Positions 56,390 to 64,000 of a stretch of DNA of 64,000 nucleotides are shown here, in pieces; within the stretch, counting starts at the first letter, position 1, and the number at the start of each line of letters is the position of its first letter. Origin of the DNA: Megalonaias nervosa. Its lineage: Eukaryota > Mollusca > Bivalvia > Unionida > Unionidae. Made by a program: the position numbers and the translations under genes. Location of the stretch: positions 1 through 64,000 of the forward strand of contig JAECUM010004305.1 of NCBI GenBank assembly GCA_016617855.1. The letters are read 5' to 3'. The notes beneath the pieces are model-generated. The model did not search any database, was not told where the DNA came from, and saw only the letters and a list, made by a program, of their open reading frames with translations.

Positions 56390-58200
56390 AGTTGGTGCAG
56401 TGGAAATACTGGATGTCAACTTGGGACCATTTTCTTTTTTTGACCAACAAGGCATCAACAGAAGTCTTCCCATGTTGATATGACTTTCAGGTCTGTAGGA
56501 GCAACAATGACAAGATTCTCAGGATGGATGCCATGGAGGTCATATTCGACATCAGACTGGCACCTTTTCCATTATTACCATCTATACATCATAAGAAGTC
56601 TTTCAGTGAAAACCCCATGCTGATTTGACAATTCATTCAGCAGAAATAACAAGAATGTCTGAATGTCACCATTAGCACACTGAATGTATGAATGGCACCA
56701 TTAGCATATTGAATGTCTGAATGGCACCATTAGCACATTAGATGTATGAATGGCACCATTAGCATATTGAATGTCTGAATGGCACCATTAGCATATTGAA
56801 TGTATGAATGGCACCATTAGCATATTGACTGTATGAATGGCACCATTAGCACATTGAATGTCTGAATGGCACAATTAGCATATTGAATGTCTGAATGGCA
56901 CCATTAGCATATTGAATGTCTGAATGGCACCATTAGCATATTGAATGTCTGAATGGCACAATTAGCATATTGAATGTCTGAATGGCACAGGTAGCATATT
57001 GAATGTCTAAATGGCGCCATTAGCACATTGAATGTCTGAATGGCACCATATTGAATGTCTGAATGGCACAATTAGCATATTAAATGTCTAAATAGCACCA
57101 TTAGCATACTGAATGTCTGAATGGCACCATTAGCAAATTGAATGTCTGAATGGCACAATTAGCAGATTGAATATCTGAATGGCACAATTAGCAAATTGAA
57201 TGTCTGAATGGCACAATTAGCATATTGAATGTCTGAATGGCACCGTATTGAATGTCTGAATGGCACCATTAGCATATTGAATGTCCAAATGGCACCATTA
57301 GGTCCAACTAGATATCACATGAAGTTGTTTAGTAAAAACCCCATGTTGATACATCTATTCATTCAGAATGAATAATGACACTAATATTTTCAAGATGGCT
57401 ACTGTTGTGACCATACTGGTCCACAGATCAAAACTATTTTCACTTTGGACCAACTATATACTGCAAGAATTCTTCTGGTGAAAACATATGGCAGTATTGT
57501 TATTCATTCAGAAGGATTAGCAATAACAAGATTTTCAAGATGGCAACTTTAGTGGCCGTATTGGAATCAAATCAGCAACATTTTCATTTAGGACCAAGTA
57601 GACATCATAAGAAGTTTCTGGTGAAAACCTCATGGCAATATTAAATTAATTCAGGAAAAGTAGAGATAGCAAGATTTTAATGATAGCCACTATGATGACC
57701 ATATTGGAATCAGACTGGCACTATTCTCATTAAGAACCAATTAAACATTGTACAAAGTCGTTTAGCGAAAAGCCCTTGTTGCTATGACCCTCTATTCAGG
57801 AGGAGAAGCGATAACAAGATTTTCAAGGTGGCCATCAGGACTCAGCACCTTTTTCATATAGAACTAAGTAGACATAATAAGAAGTCTTCTGGTAAAAAAA
57901 TGTCAATATGACTTTCCTCGGAGGAGGAGTAGCGATAACGAGATTTTCAAGATGTAATGACCATATTGGAGGTCTTATCAGCACCATTTTCACTTAGGAT
58001 CAACTAGACATCACAAGATGTTGTTGATATGACCATCCATTCAGGAGGAATAGTGATAGCATGATTTTCAAGATGGCCACTGTAGTGGCCGTATTGGATG
58101 TCCGAGTGGCACCATTTTCGTTTAGGATCAACTAGACCATGAAATGAATGTGTAAAGTTACATGGCACTCCTCCTAGTAGTTTTGGAGTAGCGATAAGAA
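56390..58200. repeat. diverged ~150-bp repeat domain enclosing a 29-bp minisatellite
   Basis: Outside the minisatellite, phrases such as 'gaagtcttctggtgaaaacc', 'cattcaggaggagtagcgat', 'aacaagattttcaagatggc' and 'aggaccaactagacatcata' recur about seven times. The spurious frames in it are not genes. Confidence 0.8.
56655..57305 (+). repeat. 29-bp minisatellite, about 22 copies
   Basis: Unit 'gaatggcaccattagcatat' plus 'tgaatgtct', with variants (cacaatt, gcaccgtat). Its 'ggcaccatt' core also occurs in the surrounding 150-bp repeat ('gactggcaccattttca'), suggesting local amplification from it. Confidence 0.95.
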
Positions 58201-58517
58201 TCTTGTAGAGCTAAATCGGTACACAGCATGGTCATTGTTTTTCTTGCACAACAGTCAAGGTTTGTTTTTCTTTTAAAAAAATTACTCAGGTTGTATTTAA
58301 TATCTTATTCATCAGATGTGATACATTTACTTCAATACACCAATTTCCTAAAGAAAACCCATTCTTATTCCAATCCTCTCTTTGTATGTTTTTCTTTGAG
58401 AAAACTTGTGGTTATTTCTGCGTGTCAGAGGTTTTCTATAAATATTCCTTCCCTTGTCACCTTCGGTAGTTATTTGGCTGTACATAGATAATGTCATCAT
58501 TACAATGTATCGTCTAT

Positions 58518-58695
58518 ACTCACTTATAGGCGAGTCAAGCTGCAAACAATATAGACCCTGATGTGCCATTGCATAATGCATTCGCAGATCAAGGTTTATC
58601 TTGTTTGTTCTATTGACTATTCATAGCAAACTGCATAAACCCATATCTGCTGGTGTATTGTGTGATGGCAGATCTGGGTCTGTTTTGTTTTCATT
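58518..58695. mobile_element. small inverted-repeat element, copy B
   Basis: Starts 'cacttataggcgagtcaa' with 'aatatagaccctgat'. Ends 'gatctgggtctgttttgt' and 'ggactatataagtg'. The two ends are imperfect reverse complements over ~40 bp. Related to copy A. Confidence 0.55.
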
Positions 58696-59088
58696 TGGAC
58701 TATATAAGTGATTATATAGGTAATTGTTGGAACATTCTCAGAACTGTGAGTATATCATTGTTTTATTTCAAAAGATTTAACCCAAAACATATGATATGCA
58801 AATGGTAATATTTTGTAATCTACTAGATGTGATTCAGAACACGGTTCTAATGACTCTTAAGAAGGAGAGGAGGAGAAGGCATATAGAAATGAGAACAAAT
58901 ATGCAAAAAATTCTATTGTAAACAATGGTGCTAGCTGTTGGTAAATGTCTTACTGCTGGTGGTTATGCTTCGGCTTCCGAGTTCCTGAAGAGGCCTATAG
59001 TTGTCAAACAGCAGCTCCTCAGGCGTCTCGCCTTCTTCCGTTTTAAAGACCCCTCGCAGCATAGCAAGCTGAGATCAGACAAAAATAA

Positions 59089-59089
<1 letters not shown>

Positions 59090-59125
<36 letters not shown>

Positions 59126-59179
59126 CCACTACTCTTGCTACTACTACTACCGATGATGATAATGATGATGATATTATTA

Positions 59180-59223
<44 letters not shown>
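59090..59223. repeat. (AAT)n and (TTA)n microsatellites in opposed orientation
   Basis: (AAT)n at 59090-59124 and (TTA)n at 59182-59223 are complementary and flank ~57 bp, so the region can fold. A GC-richer 56-codon frame upstream (58925-59090) is unassigned and may be the 3' end of a retroelement with the AAT tail. Confidence 0.9.
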
Positions 59224-59225
<2 letters not shown>

Positions 59226-59426
59226 ATTTGGTATCCATATTAGACTATCAGCACAACTATAAAACTGCATGAACACAGTAGTATTTCAGCATGAATGATA
59301 AAATGTCGCCCTGTTAGGATGATGAAAGACAAGTGAACATTCCAGCAGTGAGAAACTTAAGCCCAGTAACGCCAGTAACGTACCTGACAATGGTATGAAA
59401 GTTACTAAAATGATTGAAGAAAGTAA

Positions 59427-59474
59427 GTATGTATGTATGTATGTATGTATGTATGTATGTATGTATGTATGTAT
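59427..59474. repeat. (GTAT)n microsatellite
   Basis: About twelve tetranucleotides. Frames on both strands across it are artefacts. Confidence 0.95.
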
Positions 59475-59863
59475 GCAACTGCACCTACACAGCAAAGGAC
59501 AACTGGTATTTCATGCAGAGGAGAAGAACTGTAGGCAAGACTTGTGGACAACAACAGACCAGCTGCTAATTGATAAAATGGTGCATCAGATTGATTACAA
59601 GAAGGTTTATAATATGATATCCCCATCTCTAAATCCTGGAGGATTCAAAGAAGTGTGTGTGGGAGGGTGTATTTGGTGAAAATTGAAGACATTCATGAGT
59701 TTGTATACCAATGTACTGTTGAAACACCTCCAACCATGGATGTTTTTGGTTGAAAAAATGTTGAATGTAGCTTCTACAAATTTAGCCCAGAAAAAAGAAA
59801 ACCGCGATTTGTACAAATGTCCCCATTTACACCCCCACCCCTCTGGTGATTGCTTTGTGATGC

Positions 59864-60180
59864 ATGGGACTGCTCCAGTGGCCTAGTGGTTAGAGCGTCC
59901 GCCTTGGATGTGGGTTCGATCCCCAGCCGAGTCATACCAGAGACTTATAAAAATGGTACTAACAGCTGCCTCGCTTGGCGCTCAGCATTAAGAGGTTAGT
60001 GTTAGGACTCGTCGGCCTGGTGTCAGGATAATGTGACTGGGTGGGAAATCATGCTACATGTCTGCAGCATGATGCCCCAGTGCTAGACATCACTATAAAC
60101 TGCCACACTACAGACATCGTAGCGATATGACTGAAAAATTGTTAAGGCTACGTCAAAAAATCCAAATCACATAAATCACA
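59864..60180 (+). mobile_element. SINE family 1, full-length, with 9-bp target duplication
   Basis: The tRNA-like head has box A 'tggcctagtggttagagcg' and box B 'ggttcgatcccc', an internal pol III promoter. The body carries 'gtgtcaggataatgtgactg' and 'gcgatatgactgaaaaattgtt', and it ends in an A-rich tail. Flanks 'ttgtgatgc' (59855-59863 and 60181-60189) are identical. This is the reference copy for the elements at 5691 and 17255. Confidence 0.93.
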
Positions 60181-60189
60181 TTGTGATGC

Positions 60190-61071
60190 TGGGGTGTAAT
60201 TTTTCTGAAAGCTGAAGCTGGCGATCCATGCGCCATAGACCGTTTCCTCAAATGCCTGGTGGAAAACTTGTAATGAAATTTGTTCTATCAAGTTACAGGT
60301 TTCTAAAAGCTATTATCTCCCATTAGATATAAAAATCAAATACGAATAACTTACTTGAACTAGAAGAAGAAAAGCTGGTGCATATAACAGTCCAAGGTGT
60401 TTTTATTATTATTTCATGTACATGTGTCAACAGTGATAGGAAATTCGAGATACGATCATGATGTACATGTCCAATACAAACAAATAAACCCAATACTAGC
60501 CATATGAAAGAGGTACAAGAAACTGCTATTTAAAATACATACAAATTCCTTGTACCAAAATTGCGTAATTATCCTATATGAATACAAGGTCACAACACCC
60601 TGATTGCAGTGAGACTATATATGTAAGGCTGTTGAAAAGAAGCATTTGAGATGCAACATGTGAAACATCACATTGAACTATATCAGCAGTTTTGTATCAT
60701 ATTTAGTATTTAAAAAGGAGATAACAGCTGTGCATCGCATCACATATCCTATTATAGTGACATCAAATTTCGATAAATATACTTTAGAAGTTTACTTGCA
60801 TACAACTTCATTAGATAAATAGATCAATCCCAAGGACAAACATTTCGTTAGACCAATATATCTTTTATCATTACAAGAATAATATACTGAAATTTTTGTA
60901 TTCACTCTGATTATACACATATATGCCTACTTCCAGTATTAATTTGATGACTTTTTGATGCATAGATCAATTGCATTATGGTTGCAGCCATAGTTCTACT
61001 GTGAAAGAAGTCTCATGCAATCAATAGACAAACTATTCATATACCCAATACCAGTCTGTCTCCAAATACAG
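60190..61071. other. non-coding DNA
   Basis: No feature supported. Confidence 0.45.
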
Positions 61072-61312
61072 TGGTGTCAACCGGGTATTGGTAAACTTTC
61101 TTTCCTTCGAAATTTAAATAAGGTTTCAGTGATAGTCAAAAGGCACAGAATGTTCGATGGGACCATTCTACATACCACAGTTGAGTTAGATATTCCGACC
61201 ATTCTAGACTTTATTAGGTGCGTTGTACAAAGAAAGCGACCTGGGCATCAGAAAACTTTCTTATTGTTCCATATGCAAATTAGCAATCAACAATACAAAA
61301 TACCTTTACAAG
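61072..61312 (+). CDS. candidate exon, unknown protein
   Basis: A 241-bp stretch is open between 'ctgtctccaaatacag' and ACAAG|GTACTT, in phase 0 to 1, with GC content above its surroundings. The reading includes 'KVSVIVKRHRMFDGTIL' and 'RCVVQRKRPGHQKTF', mixed basic and hydrophobic, without recognised motifs. It may be an exon of a plus-strand gene extending beyond the window, or a mobile-element relic. It does not fit by phase with the ORF at 62954. Confidence 0.35.
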
Positions 61313-61607
61313 GTACTTACTTGACAAATTTATAATTTAAGTGTCAGGGAAAGTGATCTGTGACAGTAGCTTAAAATTAGTGTATCTTTCTCATTATCAG
61401 CATCAAATAATACAAAAGGAACAACTTTGTGATTATGTATAAGAAAATTATCCTTATGCACTAACTCTATTCACACATTTAGTTTGACCCCTGTTCTTCA
61501 CATGATCGATTTATTTAGTTAAAGCGGCTTAAAACAAAGTCATCGTGAAATACATAGCAATGGTAAAACACACATTTGCTCCTATTTTCACCTTTTAATT
61601 TGCATGT

Positions 61608-61611
<4 letters not shown>

Positions 61612-61649
<38 letters not shown>
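61612..61649. repeat. (GA)n microsatellite
   Basis: About 19 units. Confidence 0.97.
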
Positions 61650-61652
<3 letters not shown>

Positions 61653-62953
61653 TTCATGCATGTATTATACAACAAAGGAAATATTCTTTTCTGTATATAA
61701 CGATAACCACTGACAATCCCTGCCATAAACCAAGGTCCAGAAAGAAACATACAGACATTACTAATTAATTGGTGATCATGGATGAATGGAGAAAATTCAT
61801 AGGAAGTATCAACCTTGAAGGGGCATTAAAAGTGAAAAGAAGATTTAATTGTTTTTTTATTTTAGAGAAAACTTAGAGATATGGCAAATACTAAGTCTGC
61901 AATTGTAAAAGGATTTCTAGACATTTAAAATATTCAATAGCCAAAACAATGTTTAATCAAATCTGTTCAAAAACTGAGGCATTCCACTGAGCTGCATGCT
62001 AGGTTTATAGCTGATAGCTATTTATATAGAAGCGATTGACTGATCTGCATAACCTTGAAAATTTAGAATCTATCCATTTTACAATGTTCTCCATTAATTT
62101 AGCATGCACATCAAATGTTAAGTGAATGAAGAAAGAACAATTCAACTGTACTGGTAACTGCCAAGACATTTGTGTGGCATAGATGATTGTGCAAGTTCAT
62201 CCTGAGTCGATATGTATTGTAAGTTTGTGTCAAAGGAGATTAGGACATACTTGTGTTATTTCACTTATAAAATGTTTATGAAATATATACATTCAGTGAG
62301 CACATTTTCCTTTACAGATAACAATCAATCATTTAGTTCAAGTCTCAGAGGAGGCTGTTGTTTATTCAAAACTGTATTTGCCTTTTGCGTGTGAAAATAA
62401 TTCAAACTTTTGCCAGAGCTCACCAAACATTATCACCTACTGTAATTTCAGATAATATTCAGTCTTTTAGGGGACACAGTTTGTGACATTTTAATTAAAA
62501 AGAGGGAGTAGTTTATGCAGAAATCTGTTTGCCTTTGTATGTGAAAATGATTCAAGAGCACAATAGAGCATACAAAATGGAATTAATTTTTTATTTTCAA
62601 AATTAATATTTTCCTGAAAAAGTTTGCAACATTATATATTAAAACTATGAGAAGTTAAAGGCTATATTTGCTGATTCAATGACTATGTTTTCAATATCTC
62701 TATGTTTTCTCTTCAATAAGAAGATTAAATAGTCTTTATTACTTTTTACACCTCTCAAAGTTTAGAACTTCACATATCTAAGAGTATTCTCCATACACCA
62801 TTTAATTACTGATGTTTGTACTCTTCTCTCTACACTAGGGTTATTAGGCATCAAGTCAATTAGCCATTAATAATAAAGTTTGTCACGATGTTTAGGAGGA
62901 CTCTGTATCATCATCATTATATATTTCTTATCTCTATCTATCTCTTGTTTTAA
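61650..62953. other. non-coding DNA
   Basis: No feature supported. A 60-residue frame at 62212 lacks splice and composition support. Confidence 0.45.
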
Positions 62954-63190
62954 ATGCCTGAAAACTGTAAGCAAGCCCAGACTTTCTATCCTCGTGTTTT
63001 GAAGTATCCGGATACAATACTGATGGAGGGGGAAAAAAGATTATCAGAACTGTGGAACCTTTTCGACAAGGTGATGATATCAGAACTGAAGCAGCCTACT
63101 CAGTTTGAGTCGACTGAGCTGCCTTTGTCGCAAAACTGCAATACAGATGAAATAAGAAATAAATTGGCATACGAACCTTACCTTCAATAA
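62954..63190 (+). CDS. candidate small ORF or terminal exon, unknown
   Basis: A 78-codon frame has coding-like composition ('YPRVLKYPDTILMEGEKRL', 'LWNLFDKVMISELKQP') and is clearly GC-richer than its flanks. A pyrimidine tract (tctctatctatctcttgttt) and AGs at about 62971 and 62980 upstream would suit a splice acceptor, in which case the ATG is internal. The stop overlaps an AATAAA, which could serve as a poly(A) signal. No family recognised. Confidence 0.35.
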   Translation: MPENCKQAQTFYPRVLKYPDTILMEGEKRLSELWNLFDKVMISELKQPTQFESTELPLSQNCNTDEIRNKLAYEPYLQ

Positions 63191-63570
63191 ATGACTACAA
63201 TGATATCTAAAATTATATTAACAACAATGGAGGATTTTACACCCGTGCTTATTTATATTAAAATCTTTGAAACGAGTTAAGTAATTAAATATTCGCAAGA
63301 GATTGAAACTATTTGATATACATGTGTTTAATAAATTTCATCTGAAATAATCTCAAATGCAAGATTATATGCATCACGTAACAAAAATACCAATATTATT
63401 CAATATGAGCCGCAAAAACAGTATAAAGAACTGACTGGAAATTACATTTGGATACCTTGGTTATTACGCCTTCGTCTTATATGTCGTCATGGCATTGTTA
63501 TGTCACTGAGTGTTATTAAACATTTGTAATATTGCAAAATATGATTTGGGTACATAAATTTAAATAGAAA

Positions 63571-63720
63571 CCGCTGTTGCTCAGTGGTTAGCGTCTTAAT
63601 TTGCACAAGGGTGCTGGTTCGAGTTGGTGTGTCCTTTGGCAAGGCGCTTTACTAAAATTACCTGGGCACTAAATATCCTACATGTGTCCCAGTGCTATAA
63701 AACACTAACCAAACCAATAT
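63571..63720 (+). mobile_element. SINE family 3 with tRNA-like head and conserved core
   Basis: Box A 'gctcagtggttagcg' and box B 'ggttcgagtt' are followed by 'tgtcctttggcaaggcgctt', a core-like segment shared by several metazoan SINE families. The tail is short and AT-rich. It is not a functional tRNA gene because the anticodon region does not fold. Confidence 0.75.
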
Positions 63721-64000
63721 ATATCTAAACATCAGAGTCGCCATGTGATAAATTAATATATTTAGAACAGACTATACACATACATTAAACAGCAAAGATA
63801 TTTATATAAACATCTTAATTATTAATTTCAATTCCAAAGGCTTTCTTTAATATGCCAAGATGTGACATCATGGTGTCAAAAATGACGAAACAGATCACAT
63901 GTCCAAATTTACACCTTGACGTGACGCGCTTTTGTTATTTTAGACATTTCTAATTACAGTTTAGTGTAAATGCCATTATAGAGGACGATGATATACCATA
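63721..64000. other. non-coding DNA to window end
   Basis: Nothing supported. Confidence 0.45.

Noticed and set aside
59286..59679. Overlapping ORFs with His-Thr-Tyr-Ile or Val-Cys-Met-Tyr repeats
   Set aside because: Translations of the GTAT microsatellite in several frames.
59864..59945. tRNA gene with box A and B
   Set aside because: It is the promoter head of a SINE flanked by a 9-bp duplication.

Overview
The window looks like non-prokaryotic, AT-rich metazoan DNA, most probably from a mollusc (bivalve-like). The evidence is short exons with GT/AG and GC/AG splice sites, many tRNA-headed SINEs, LINEs, LTR retrotransposons, long minisatellite arrays, and a dispersed repeat that opens with a 'gctcacc...ggctgtaaggcc...gtgag' hairpin of a kind I recall from bivalve genomes. 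The species cannot be named from the sequence alone. Host coding sequence is sparse.

Host genes. Four exons that I can support lie in order on the minus strand. Two encode an alpha-carbonic anhydrase domain (52910-52757 and 51289-51144). One encodes a single transmembrane segment (33010-32798). One is a large 1.47-kb exon with a long acidic, serine-rich sequence (16511-15040). The transmembrane exon ends at a good GC-type donor in phase 0 and the large exon opens in phase 0, so these two join cleanly. Whether the carbonic anhydrase exons belong to the same gene is inference, because the remaining CA exons were not found. Two weaker plus-strand exon/ORF candidates lie at 61072-61312 and 62954-63190.

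Mobile DNA, left to right. 0-7 kb is AT-rich non-coding DNA with decayed repeats and SINE copies. 7461-13723 is a decayed Ty3/gypsy-like element with both LTRs. 17164-21926 is a 43-bp satellite array carrying a SINE, a 2.14-kb nested palindrome (997-bp arms) and a second SINE. 23077-29410 is a second copy of the gypsy-like family. In both copies integrase lies upstream of reverse transcriptase (the Gmr1-like order), and both share the same integrase-core deletion. 29445-30778 is a ~34-bp array with a SINE inside. 33388-34328 is a solo LTR. 35293-37335 is an L1-like LINE fragment and 39183-40251 a CR1/L2-like one. 43405-47740 is a pair of ~300-bp inverted repeats enclosing decayed PHD-like and OTU-like coding sequence. 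50-58 kb is a run of minisatellites, small inverted-repeat elements and SINEs in and around the CA exons.

The strongest candidates for something undescribed are (1) the nested palindrome inside the satellite, (2) the OTU/PHD relic bounded by inverted repeats, (3) the shared integrase-core deletion in the two gypsy copies, and (4) a minisatellite that has copied the splice acceptor of a carbonic anhydrase exon five times.
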